This document shows, piece by piece, positions 1 to 8,690 of a DNA stretch of 56,748 nucleotides. The stretch comes from Occallatibacter sp. (GTDB taxonomy: Bacteria; Acidobacteriota; Terriglobia; Terriglobales; Acidobacteriaceae). A program made the translations under genes and the position numbers. Position 1 is the stretch's first letter; each line of letters starts with the position of its first letter. The notes below the pieces were generated by a model. It saw only the letters and a list, made by a program, of their open reading frames with translations. It made no database searches and was not told where the DNA came from. The DNA is taken from NCBI GenBank assembly GCA_017883405.1, contig JADGNO010000303.1:1-56748 (forward strand), read 5' to 3'.

Positions 1-657
1 CATGCGGCGAGCGCGCTCATAAGTGCGATTGGTGACCAAAACCGAGCCGGCTCCCTGCTGAATCAGGTGGCGTGCTGCGAGCTCGCTCATTTTACCGGCG
101 CCGACAAGAAAAACCGTTCGCCCCTGCAGCGATCCGAAAATCTTGCGAGCCATATCAACGGCGACCGAGGCGATAGAAACAGAATTTGAACCAATGCCGG
201 TTTCAGAGCGCGCCTTTTTGGCGGCGGCAAAGGCGCTCTGCAACAGGTGTTCCAGTTGCCCGGCGATGGTGCCCGATGCTTTGGCCACCGCGAATGCTTC
301 CTTCACCTGGCCAAGAATCTGCGGCTCGCCCACAACCATGGAGTCGAGGCTGGCCGCCATGCGGAATAAGTGCCGAACGGCCTCCTGATCACGATGCTCG
401 TAGATGTGTGGAGCAAGCTCCGCCGAGGCAATTCCGAAACGCTGGTGCAGAAACTCGACCAGATCCGTGGCTGGTGTTTCGACAGAAGCCAGGATTTCAA
501 CACGGTTGCAGGTGGATACGATCATGCACTCGTGCACGCCCGGCATCTCGCCCAGCGCGCGTGTGGTCTCAGGCAGCTCATCGCGAGAGATAGCGATGCG
601 CTCGCGCAACTCAATGGGCGCGGTCTTGTGATTGACGCCGATGAGCGAGAGTGTCAT
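1..657 (-). CDS. hemA: Glutamyl-tRNA reductase HemA, N-terminal part (cut by window edge)
   Basis: First enzyme of the C5 route to tetrapyrroles: NADPH-dependent reduction of glutamyl-tRNA to glutamate-1-semialdehyde in the cytoplasm. The 219 residues present begin MTLSLIGVNHKTAPIELRER, typical of the family. The motif STCNRVEI holds the expected catalytic Cys at residue 50. LFRMAASLDSMVVGEPQILGQ and the start of the NADP-binding domain (VFLVGAGKMSELAARHL) follow. The C-terminal half lies beyond position 1. The ATG at 655-657 overlaps the stop of the upstream ccsA-like gene by four bases (ATGA), so the two are probably translationally coupled. A hemX/ccsA-hemA order is common in bacteria. Confidence 0.97.
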   Translation of the reverse strand, partial: MTLSLIGVNHKTAPIELRERIAISRDELPETTRALGEMPGVHECMIVSTCNRVEILASVETPATDLVEFLHQRFGIASAELAPHIYEHRDQEAVRHLFRMAASLDSMVVGEPQILGQVKEAFAVAKASGTIAGQLEHLLQSAFAAAKKARSETGIGSNSVSIASVAVDMARKIFGSLQGRTVFLVGAGKMSELAARHLIQQGAGSVLVTNRTYERARRM

Positions 658-1502
658 TTGACTCCAAAGTTGTGTACGCGGCTGAAGAAGTTTGCCGCAA
701 ACACAAACAGCATGATTACCAGGACACCGCCGGATACGTAGGCAGCCTTGCGGCCGCGCAGCCCGGCACTGCGACGAATAAACAGCAGCAGCACGTACAC
801 CGCCCAGCTTGCGAACGATGCAATTACCTTGGGATCAAGGAAATATGAAGCGCCCAGCGGCGTTTCCTGCGTGAGCACCGAACCAATGATCAGGCCCACA
901 GTCATGCAGGGAAAGCCGAACTCGAGCGTGGCCAGCGCGATCCGCTCCAGGGTATCGAGCGGCGGCAACCAGTCGAACGGGGCAAACCAGGTATCGCTCT
1001 TTGATTTGGCTGAAAAATGCAGCTTGCCCTTGATGCGGCGTTCCTGCACAAGGTACATGAGCGAAGCCAGCAAGCTGAAGCAGAGCGCCGCATAGGCGAC
1101 CAGCAATGCAATGATGTGCGCTACCAGCCAACTGGCACGGACGCCTTCCGATGGGAAGGTATAGCGGTCTGGCCCGAGCGCGGGAATAAAAACTAGGAAT
1201 AAAGTGGCCGGCAGAGCGAAGATTCCCAGTGAGACCGCGTCATAGATCCACCAGACCAGGAAAAACAGTCCGGCAACTGCAAACCCCAGAAGCGATTCGA
1301 TTTCGCGAACACTGACCGGCATCCAGTGGTGGGCTTGCACCATCATCTCCACCACGGAAACAAAATGGAAGAAGAAGGCCATGCCGCCCAGGTGAACGGT
1401 GGTCTTCCTCCAGCGAACGATGCCATAGAGCACCGCCGGGAAGACCGTAATACCAGCGGCCGCATACAAAATCGCCGCAACTCGTAGCCAGATCAGGTAC
1501 AT
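654..1502 (-). CDS. ccsA: CcsA/HemX-family cytochrome c assembly membrane protein
   Basis: A 282-residue polytopic membrane protein with about eight hydrophobic segments. It resembles the CcsA/ResC/HemX family, which handles haem in cytochrome c maturation or tunes HemA levels. Visible landmarks are HFVSVVEMMVQAHHW near residue 50, LVAHIIALLVAYAALCFSLL near 130, and a weakened tryptophan-rich-type segment GASYFLDPKVIASFASWAVY near 215, where the usual WGxxWxWD pattern is degenerate. That degeneracy and the overlap with hemA favour the HemX-like branch over a full haem lyase. Substrate handling is inferred from family only. Confidence 0.85.
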   Translation of the reverse strand: MYLIWLRVAAILYAAAGITVFPAVLYGIVRWRKTTVHLGGMAFFFHFVSVVEMMVQAHHWMPVSVREIESLLGFAVAGLFFLVWWIYDAVSLGIFALPATLFLVFIPALGPDRYTFPSEGVRASWLVAHIIALLVAYAALCFSLLASLMYLVQERRIKGKLHFSAKSKSDTWFAPFDWLPPLDTLERIALATLEFGFPCMTVGLIIGSVLTQETPLGASYFLDPKVIASFASWAVYVLLLFIRRSAGLRGRKAAYVSGGVLVIMLFVFAANFFSRVHNFGVK

Positions 1503-1856
1503 CTCGTCCTTTACCTTAAGGCGTCAGGGGCCAGTATACTGTGATCCAAATCACCAAATAGTGCTTTAGATCCAGATACCTCCCGATGCCCTACTCCAGT
1601 AAACATCGTGTCCGGAGTGTTGACTTCAGGGTAAATCCTTTGGCTAGAAGCGCACCGGAAAAGGTGCACGAAGAGTTTCACGGACCTCTTTCGATTTTCG
1701 ACCCAACCATGAACTGCGGACGGTTATTGTCACTAGGATTGGACCCGCCCTGCTGTCTGATTCAGGATGCCCCTCTAATGAGTACCGGCTATTCCACATG
1801 GAGTCCATTGAGGGCTGCAGAGATGAATAGCTTCTCGCGTTAATCTTTAAGGCAGC
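1503..1856. other. Intergenic region between divergent ccsA and mutS
   Basis: About 350 bases with no convincing gene. An open frame at 1586-1843 has no family resemblance and no ribosome binding site. The region must carry divergent promoters for the ccsA-hemA and mutS operons, but I could not pick convincing -35/-10 pairs. A short GTCAGGGGCCAG tract near 1525 resembles the degenerate repeat family noted at other gene ends. Confidence 0.5.
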
Positions 1857-4682
1857 ATGATCCGGGAAGATTCCCCAACCGAAGAAATCGTTCAGGCCCT
1901 GTCTCCAGAGGAGGCTGCTCCGCGGGAGGCTGCGCTGCGGTCCCCCGTCCCAGGGGAGGATCCGTCTCATGCGCCTGCTGTAGCCGCGGGCAAGGCCGGG
2001 GCGGGCCTTACCCCCTTCATGCGCCAGTGGTCGGCTGCCAAGCGGGAGAATCCTGATGCCCTGCTTTTTTTCAGGATGGGGGATTTTTACGAGCTGTTTT
2101 ACGACGACGCGGTGGTGGCCAGCCGCGAATTGCAACTGACGTTGACGGCGCGCGACCGGGAGCGGCAGGTACCAATGTGCGGCGTTCCCTATCACGCTGT
2201 AGAGCAGTACCTGACAAGGCTGCTGCGCAAGGGATTCAGGATCGCCATCTGTGACCAGATGGAGGATCCCAAGCTCACCAAGAAGATTGTCCGGCGCGAA
2301 GTGACACGCGTTTTAACGCCAGGCACCGCGCTCGACAGCGGCCTTGGCCAGGAACAGAACAACTTTCTCGCTGCGTTTTTCGAAGTTGGCGTGCCAACCG
2401 CGGATCGGGACAAGCAGGGTGCGACACTCAAGCCGCGCGCGGCGGGGCGAGATGCGCTCTGTGCGATTGCACTGCTGGATGTTTCAACAGGCGAATTCAG
2501 AACAGCCGAGTTCCACGGCGCAAACGCGGGGCAACTGGCTGCAGACGCGATCCAGATTGCGGGGGCCCGTGAAGTCGTCCTTGCGCACAGTGCGGAAGTG
2601 CCACCGGGACTTGAGCGGCTGGCGACAAAGACGCGTATAGAAGACTGGGTGTGGACGCGAGACTTTGCCGTACCGCTGGTCGAGCGGCAGTTGGGGGTGC
2701 GCTCTCTCGATGGTTACGGGCTGGTAGGTCACGACGCCGCCGCGATTGCGGCAGGCGCGGTGCTGCATTACGTGCGAACCACGCAGAAGAACGAAGCGCT
2801 GCATATCGATTCGTTGCGCTTTGAAGAGCACTCGACAGCACTTGAGCTGGACCACGTGACAGTGCGCAACCTGGAACTTATCGAGCCTTTGTTTGCCGGG
2901 CAGGACGAGCGGGCAACACTGTTTCACGCACTGGACGAGTGCCAGACGCCGATGGGCAAGCGCTTGCTGCGCGCGACGATTCTGCGGCCTCTTATGGACG
3001 CCGTCGCACTTGAGGCACGCTATGAAGCAGTAGCCGAGGTGCATGCTGACCTGTTGCGGCGCGAAGAAATTCGCCGAGGGTTCAGCGGCATTCAAGATCT
3101 GGAACGTTTACTGGCGCGTCTCAGTCTTGACTCGGCAGGCCCGCGCGATGTGCGTGCCCTGGGAGCTAGCCTTCGCAGATTGCCGGGGCTGAAAACCGCG
3201 CTCGATGCAATGATAGCGCCAAAGTGGGTTGAGCTTGCAGCCAGGCTCGACACACTGGATGACGTGACAGCGCGAATCGAATCGACGCTTGTAGAGGATC
3301 CTCCGCTGACGCTAGTGGATGGCGGCGCAGTAGCTTTGGGTATAGATGCAGAGCTCGATGAGCTGCGCACTATTTCGAAGACCGGCCGGCAGGCGATTGC
3401 GGCGATTGAAGAGCGCGAGCGCGAACGGACCGGCATTGGCTCGCTCAAAGTGCGCTATAACTCGGTGTTCGGATACTACATTGAGATCACCAAGTCGAAC
3501 CTGGCCATGGCGCCTGCGGATTATGAACGCAAGCAGACGCTGGTAAATGCCGAACGATTTACGACGCCGGAACTAAAGGAGCTGGAACGCAAAATCCTGA
3601 CGGCGCACGACCGCTGCATTGAAATTGAAAAACGTATCTTCGCGGAACTTCGCAAGACAGTGCTGGAAACGGCTGGACGTATTCGACGCTCAAGCTCAGT
3701 TGTGGCTGAAGCCGACCTGCTGGCGGATTTTGCGCACCTCGCTGTTGGTCGCCGCTACATCCGGCCGCGCATCGAAAATGAACCAATAATCGAAGCCGTC
3801 GCGGGACGGCATCCAGTAATCGAGCAATGGATGGAGGAGACGCGAGAAGGCCACTTCATTGCCAACGATATATATTTGAGCGCAACCGAAGACGGACCGA
3901 GCCTGTTGCTGATCACCGGACCCAACATGGGCGGCAAGAGCACGTATCTGCGGCAAGCGGCAATGCTGGTGCTGATGGCGCAGATGGGCAGCTTTGTTCC
4001 CGCGGAAAGTCTGCGATACGGATTGGTCGATCGCATCTACACGCGCATTGGCGCCAGCGATAATGTCGCGCGCGGCCGTTCCACATTCATGGTCGAGATG
4101 ACCGAGACCGCCACCATCCTTAACACCGCAACAAAGCGCAGCCTGATTCTGCTGGATGAGATGGGGCGCGGAACTGCGACCTTCGATGGACTCAGCCTGG
4201 CATGGGCCACTGTTGAATTTCTCCATGCAGACACAGGGGCACGCACGCTGTTTGCCACGCACTATCATGAGTTGACCATGCTGGCGGAAAAGCTGAAGCG
4301 TGTGCGCAACCTGCGTGTGGGCGTAAAGGAAGCAGCGGGCGGCATTGTATTTCTGCACAATATTGAGCCCGGCGCCGCCAGCAAGAGTTACGGAATTGAA
4401 GTGGCGCGACTTGCAGGTTTGCCCTCTGCAGTCATTGAGCGGGCCAAGCACGTCTTGAAGCAGCATGAGAAGCAGGAGCGCCAGAGCGTGCAGGTGGAGA
4501 CAACCCCGGAACCAATGCAGCTGACGAGTTTTACGCCGCTGTCGCAGCGTATCGTTGATCGAATTGAGGCAACAGATGTGAATACCCTGACGCCGCTGCA
4601 GGCGCTGAATCTGCTGGAAGAACTGCAGCAGGAATTGAAAAGAACAGGGATCGGAGATCAGGGGTCAGGGGTCGGGCGATGA
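1857..4682 (+). CDS. mutS: DNA mismatch repair ATPase MutS
   Basis: Recognises base mismatches and small loops and starts repair with MutL. The 941 residues include the mismatch-reading motif GDFYELF with Phe77 and Glu79, the connector and lever domains, a Walker A motif GPNMGGKST near residues 688-696, and a Walker B region LILLDEMGRGT near 763, followed by the dimerisation end. The first 40 or so residues are an Ala/Glu/Pro-rich extension absent from short MutS proteins; the ATG at 1857 has AAGG four bases upstream. The last dozen residues (ending DQGSGVGR) are encoded by a short degenerate GGGATCAGGG repeat, so the natural C-terminus may have been altered. It overlaps nagZ by four bases. 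Confidence 0.98.
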   Translation: MIREDSPTEEIVQALSPEEAAPREAALRSPVPGEDPSHAPAVAAGKAGAGLTPFMRQWSAAKRENPDALLFFRMGDFYELFYDDAVVASRELQLTLTARDRERQVPMCGVPYHAVEQYLTRLLRKGFRIAICDQMEDPKLTKKIVRREVTRVLTPGTALDSGLGQEQNNFLAAFFEVGVPTADRDKQGATLKPRAAGRDALCAIALLDVSTGEFRTAEFHGANAGQLAADAIQIAGAREVVLAHSAEVPPGLERLATKTRIEDWVWTRDFAVPLVERQLGVRSLDGYGLVGHDAAAIAAGAVLHYVRTTQKNEALHIDSLRFEEHSTALELDHVTVRNLELIEPLFAGQDERATLFHALDECQTPMGKRLLRATILRPLMDAVALEARYEAVAEVHADLLRREEIRRGFSGIQDLERLLARLSLDSAGPRDVRALGASLRRLPGLKTALDAMIAPKWVELAARLDTLDDVTARIESTLVEDPPLTLVDGGAVALGIDAELDELRTISKTGRQAIAAIEERERERTGIGSLKVRYNSVFGYYIEITKSNLAMAPADYERKQTLVNAERFTTPELKELERKILTAHDRCIEIEKRIFAELRKTVLETAGRIRRSSSVVAEADLLADFAHLAVGRRYIRPRIENEPIIEAVAGRHPVIEQWMEETREGHFIANDIYLSATEDGPSLLLITGPNMGGKSTYLRQAAMLVLMAQMGSFVPAESLRYGLVDRIYTRIGASDNVARGRSTFMVEMTETATILNTATKRSLILLDEMGRGTATFDGLSLAWATVEFLHADTGARTLFATHYHELTMLAEKLKRVRNLRVGVKEAAGGIVFLHNIEPGAASKSYGIEVARLAGLPSAVIERAKHVLKQHEKQERQSVQVETTPEPMQLTSFTPLSQRIVDRIEATDVNTLTPLQALNLLEELQQELKRTGIGDQGSGVGR

Positions 4683-5785
4683 CCGATGCGACGCGTACGA
4701 ATGCGGGAAGTTTGCTGGTAGTTGGGCTTGCGGGGACGGAGCTGACTGCGCTTGAGCGCTCGTGGCTAAAGCTGGTGCGTCCTGCCGGCATAATCCTTTT
4801 TCGTCGCAATATTGTGGAGGCGCGGCAGACTCGCGCGCTGCTCTCAGCGGCGACAGCGCTCTGCATGCCGCATAGCTTGCGCTGCGTAGATGTTGAAGGC
4901 GGCACGGTGGACCGGCTGCGCGATGCACTCGCGCCGATGCCGTCTGCGCAGGCGGTTGCGAGGGCTGACGCGGGAGAACGAAATGCCGCGATTCTCACCT
5001 TTGCCCAAGAGCACGGAGAGCTTGTAGGCCGCGAAGTCAGTGCGTTTGGGTTCAACACCACACTGGCCCCGGTGCTTGATCTTGCTCTGCCTGGTTCCGC
5101 TGAAGTGATGGGCACGCGAGCTGCTGCGGCCACATCCGATGGCGTAGTGAATTATGCGCGAGGCTTTCTAGGCGGACTCGCGGCTGAAGGCGTAGTTGGG
5201 TGCGGAAAGCACTTTCCAGGGCTCGGCGGAGGCACTCTGGATTCGCATTTGGAAACGCCGTCAATTCATCGAAGCAGGACAGAACTTTGGCTTGAGGATC
5301 TCGCTCCTTATCGCGAGCTACGCAAAGAACTGCCGATGGTGATGGTGAATCATGCAGCGTATCCCAATACTCCGGGAGGTGCGCGGCCAGCTAGCGTGTC
5401 GCCATACTGGATCACGACCGTTCTGCAAAAGCGCATTGGTTATAAAGGCATCGTGTTTTCCGACGATCTTGAGATGGGCGGCATTCTGAAGTTCATGCCA
5501 ATTGAAGACGCGGTGATTGCCGCCGTGCGCGCAGGTATGGATCTGATGGAGATTTGCCACAGCCCCGAGCTGATATTGCGCGCATATGAAGCACTGATTT
5601 CAGAAGCGGAGCGTTCCAAGACATTTGCTGCGATGCTTGCAGATCGGGCAAAGCGAACGGGGAAGTTGCGGGCTAGATTGAATGGTGCCAGGCCGGCGCG
5701 TGCGTTGACGGCGCGGCAATTCGATGCGTTGCGCGCACGGATCGTTCGGTTTAGCGAGAGAGTGGCGGAGGCACAGCTGGCATGA
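4679..5785 (+). CDS. nagZ: Beta-N-acetylhexosaminidase NagZ (glycoside hydrolase family 3)
   Basis: Cytoplasmic enzyme of peptidoglycan recycling that removes N-acetylglucosamine from muropeptide fragments. The 368-residue protein shows the family-3 barrel with the signature GKHFPGLGGGTLDSH near residues 175-189, whose Asp-Ser-His supplies the NagZ-type acid/base histidine, and FSDDLEMGG near 259 carrying the nucleophilic Asp. No signal peptide is visible, which fits NagZ rather than secreted family-3 beta-glucosidases. The ATG overlaps the mutS stop (ATGA) and its own end overlaps anmK, so the three genes form one transcript. AnmK acts directly downstream of NagZ in the pathway. Confidence 0.93.
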   Translation: MTDATRTNAGSLLVVGLAGTELTALERSWLKLVRPAGIILFRRNIVEARQTRALLSAATALCMPHSLRCVDVEGGTVDRLRDALAPMPSAQAVARADAGERNAAILTFAQEHGELVGREVSAFGFNTTLAPVLDLALPGSAEVMGTRAAAATSDGVVNYARGFLGGLAAEGVVGCGKHFPGLGGGTLDSHLETPSIHRSRTELWLEDLAPYRELRKELPMVMVNHAAYPNTPGGARPASVSPYWITTVLQKRIGYKGIVFSDDLEMGGILKFMPIEDAVIAAVRAGMDLMEICHSPELILRAYEALISEAERSKTFAAMLADRAKRTGKLRARLNGARPARALTARQFDALRARIVRFSERVAEAQLA

Positions 5786-6951
5786 CGGCGAAAGCAATGA
5801 CGGTGGCTGGCATCATGAGCGGTACGTCGGCAGACGGAATCGACGTGGCACTGGTTCGGATTGAGCCGGGCAAATCTCGTCTGAAGATTACGCTTCTTGC
5901 GCATGAGGGTTTTGCGTTTCCTTCGCGATTGCGGCTGGCTGTGCTGGCAGCGATGAACGCCAGCGCAATCTCAACTGCTGAGCTGGCGCGTCTGAATTGG
6001 CGATTGGGAATTGCGTTTGGCGAAGCGGTGCAGGCAACAATCAAGAAGCACAAGGTCAAAATCGATCTGGTGGGATGCCACGGTCAGACGATCTATCACC
6101 AGGCCGTCCCTGAGATGTACGCAGGACGCAAATTTGCTTGCACATGGCAGACGGGCGAAGCGGCCTTGATTGCCGAGGCGCTGGGCGTTCCGGTGGCTTC
6201 GAATTTTCGTCCGGCTGACATAGCAGCTGGGGGACAGGGCGCGCCGCTGGTTCCGCTGCTGGATTACGTGCTGTTTGCCGATGCAAAGCGTGGACGCGTG
6301 CTGCAGAATATTGGCGGCATTGCGAATTTTACGGCGATTCCGGCCGGCGCGAGTGCGGAACGCGTTGTGGCCTTCGATACGGGGCCCGGCAACATGGTGA
6401 TCGACGCGCTGGTTCAAGAACTGTTTGGATCTGCATACGACCGCAATGGCGTAATCGCTGCGCGAGGCAAAGTCCTGATGCATGTGCTGGACGTTGAATT
6501 GCGCAATCCGTATTACAAGATGAGGCCGCCGCGCACCGCAGGACGCGAACAATTTGGCCGCGCTTACGTGGCTGATTTTTTGGCCAAGTGCCATGCCGAA
6601 GGAGGCGCGCCGGCAGACGCAATCGCAACGGCGACTGCGCTGACGGCAGAAACGATTGCGCGGAGCTATGCGCGATTTGTTAAGCCGCGGATGAAAGCCG
6701 GCCCGGTTGACTACATCGTTTCCGGCGGCGGAGCCCACAACCACACTCTCATGGCGATGCTCGCAGCGCGTCTCGAACCAATGGGCTGCGTGATCGCAGC
6801 AAGCGAGCACTTTGGCCTGCCCGCGGAAGCAAAGGAAGCAACGGCGTTTGCACTGCTGGCGTGGGAGACGTGGCATCGGCTGCCTGGGAATGTACCGGCG
6901 GCCACGGGAGCGAAACGCGCCGTGGTCCTTGGGCAGGTTACGTATGCGTAA
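5782..6951 (+). CDS. anmK: Anhydro-N-acetylmuramic acid kinase AnmK
   Basis: Converts 1,6-anhydro-N-acetylmuramic acid to MurNAc-6-phosphate with ATP, returning cell-wall sugar to metabolism. The 389-residue protein has the family opening TVAGIMSGTSADGIDVAL with its phosphate-binding MSGTSxDG motif near residues 12-18, followed by GCHGQTIYH near 97, FDTGPGNMVID near 195 and IVSGGGAHN near 312. The start overlaps nagZ by four bases. The stop overlaps the start of the next lipoprotein gene by eight bases, indicating one coupled operon. Confidence 0.96.
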   Translation: MTAKAMTVAGIMSGTSADGIDVALVRIEPGKSRLKITLLAHEGFAFPSRLRLAVLAAMNASAISTAELARLNWRLGIAFGEAVQATIKKHKVKIDLVGCHGQTIYHQAVPEMYAGRKFACTWQTGEAALIAEALGVPVASNFRPADIAAGGQGAPLVPLLDYVLFADAKRGRVLQNIGGIANFTAIPAGASAERVVAFDTGPGNMVIDALVQELFGSAYDRNGVIAARGKVLMHVLDVELRNPYYKMRPPRTAGREQFGRAYVADFLAKCHAEGGAPADAIATATALTAETIARSYARFVKPRMKAGPVDYIVSGGGAHNHTLMAMLAARLEPMGCVIAASEHFGLPAEAKEATAFALLAWETWHRLPGNVPAATGAKRAVVLGQVTYA

Positions 6952-8458
6952 GTTTCTTGCGCTGGCTGCGCTGCTGTTTTTGGCCGGATGCCGTGGAGCG
7001 CAACGTGATCCGCGGACGGTAGTTTTTCTCATTGAAAGCAGCCCGACAAATCTCGATCCGCGCATAGGAACGGATGCGCAGTCGGAACGCATCTTTGCGC
7101 TGATGTTTGACGGAATGGTGGATCACGACGCGAACTTTCAGTTCACGCCGGCGCTTGCCACCAGTTGGGAGCAGGCGAATCCGCTGACAGTTATCTTTCA
7201 TTTACGCAGCGGCGTTCACTTCCATGATGGGCGGCCGCTTACTGCGCGCGATGTGAAGTGGACAATCGACTCGATGCACAATGGCACGGTGATCTCGGCC
7301 AAGTCGACGGTGTTTGCTTCAGTAGATTCGGTAGAAGTGCGCGATCCACTGACGGTGGTGTTCCATCTGAAGCACGCCGACAACTTTTTGCTTCGCAATC
7401 TGGCAACCGGCTCAACGGGAATTGTTCCGGAGGGCAGTAGGGGCGACTTTTGGAAACATCCCGTGGGGACGGGTCCGTTCAGATTCGTCAGCCAACAAAT
7501 CGATCAGGATGTGGTGATCGAACGCAATCCGCAAAGCTGGTCCGCAGCGCCCAAACTGGAGCGGGTGCGATTTGCAATTGTGCCGGACACGATCACCGAA
7601 TCACTAGAACTTGAGAAGGGATCTGGAGATGTGGCGGTGAATTCCCTGCCCATCGATTCGCTGCCGGTGCTGGCGCAGCGATCGAACCTCAAGGTGGAAG
7701 AGACCGTCGGAACAGAGATCCAATACCTGGCGTTCAACCTGCGCGACCCGTTACTGGCTGACGCGCGCGTGCGGCAGGCGATTGCCTGCGCCATCGACCG
7801 CGATTTGATCATCAAGACCGTGCTGCGCGGATTTGCGCACCCGGCCGTGAGCCTGCTGCCAGAAAGCCATTGGGCATGGACCGGCGATGTCGCGCGCTAC
7901 GACTACAACCCGGAGCGCGCTGAAAAATTGCTTGACGCTGCAGGGCACCTGCGCGGGCCGGATGGAGTGCGTTTCAAGCTGACGATGAAGACCAGCAACG
8001 ATCAGGGTGCGAGGCTACTGGCTGCAGTTCTGCAGCAGCAACTAGCCAAAGTAGGAGTCGCGCTCGAACTGCGCAGCTTTGAGTTTGCGACGTTCTACTC
8101 CGATGTGACGCGTGGCGCGTTTCAAATGTATTCGCTGCGCTGGGTGGGTGGAAACGAGCAGCCGGATATTTTCGGTTACAACTTCCTGACCTCGAACTTT
8201 TCGCCAAAGGGGGCAAACCGGGCGCACTACTCAAATGCAAGGATCGATGCCTTGCTGAGCGACGCGGCGGAAAATCCCAATCTGGCAGCACGCCGCAAGG
8301 ATTACGCGGAAGCACAGCAGATTCTCGCAGGCGATCTGCCGGCCTTTAATCTGTGGTATGTGGACACGATTTTGGTCCACAGCCGCCGATTGACCAATGT
8401 CACTCCTTCGTCTTCTGGAGATTATGGCTTTTTGAAGACGGCAGAACTGGCAAACTAG
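6944..8458 (+). CDS. Lipoprotein, ABC-type peptide-binding protein (solute-binding family 5)
   Basis: A 504-residue extracytoplasmic solute-binding protein of the DppA/OppA/MppA family, which captures short peptides for import. I place the start at the ATG at 6944, giving MRKFLALAALLFLAGC with a lipobox LAGC, so the mature protein would be lipid-anchored at Cys16. Family features are the opening SSPTNLDPRIGTDAQSERIF, LRSGVHFHDGRPLTARDVKW near residue 90, and the closing region AQQILAGDLPAFNLW. No permease or ATPase gene follows. Sitting directly behind nagZ and anmK, a murein-peptide ligand is a reasonable guess, but specificity cannot be read from sequence. Confidence 0.92.
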   Translation: MRKFLALAALLFLAGCRGAQRDPRTVVFLIESSPTNLDPRIGTDAQSERIFALMFDGMVDHDANFQFTPALATSWEQANPLTVIFHLRSGVHFHDGRPLTARDVKWTIDSMHNGTVISAKSTVFASVDSVEVRDPLTVVFHLKHADNFLLRNLATGSTGIVPEGSRGDFWKHPVGTGPFRFVSQQIDQDVVIERNPQSWSAAPKLERVRFAIVPDTITESLELEKGSGDVAVNSLPIDSLPVLAQRSNLKVEETVGTEIQYLAFNLRDPLLADARVRQAIACAIDRDLIIKTVLRGFAHPAVSLLPESHWAWTGDVARYDYNPERAEKLLDAAGHLRGPDGVRFKLTMKTSNDQGARLLAAVLQQQLAKVGVALELRSFEFATFYSDVTRGAFQMYSLRWVGGNEQPDIFGYNFLTSNFSPKGANRAHYSNARIDALLSDAAENPNLAARRKDYAEAQQILAGDLPAFNLWYVDTILVHSRRLTNVTPSSSGDYGFLKTAELAN

Positions 8459-8690
8459 CTTTTTAAAACCAGCCGAAAGCCCTTCCCCTTAAATTAGAAT
8501 TTAGATCAGGATTTTTGGCATAAATTGCTGATCCAATTTGCTCACTTATGGCACCTGACGCAGCGCAAATATCGCACTTCACAGGATGAAACCATCATTC
8601 AACCTTTTAGGCAGTTGGCACGTCTACCGAAGTAGAAGGTGGACTTTCCCCCTGCCTGAGATCAAGGATTAGTAAGTGGAGATCCGTTCT

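Noticed and set aside
1586..1843. 85-codon frame between ccsA and mutS
   Set aside because: No ribosome binding site or family pattern; it ends just before mutS and probably covers its promoter.
3696..4466. Minus-strand frame of 256 codons inside mutS
   Set aside because: Shadow of the MutS ATPase domain; composition is not protein-like.
5971..7092. Long minus-strand open frame (373 codons) across anmK
   Set aside because: It is antisense to a well-supported gene, is rich in His, Arg and Cys as expected of a shadow of GC-rich coding sequence, and shows no domain.
8518..8640. Possible sigma-54 promoters (TTGGCA... and TTGGCACG...) before the DUF5666 gene
   Set aside because: The GG-to-GC spacing is 8 or 11 bases or the -12 GC is missing, so none fits the required 10-base spacing.
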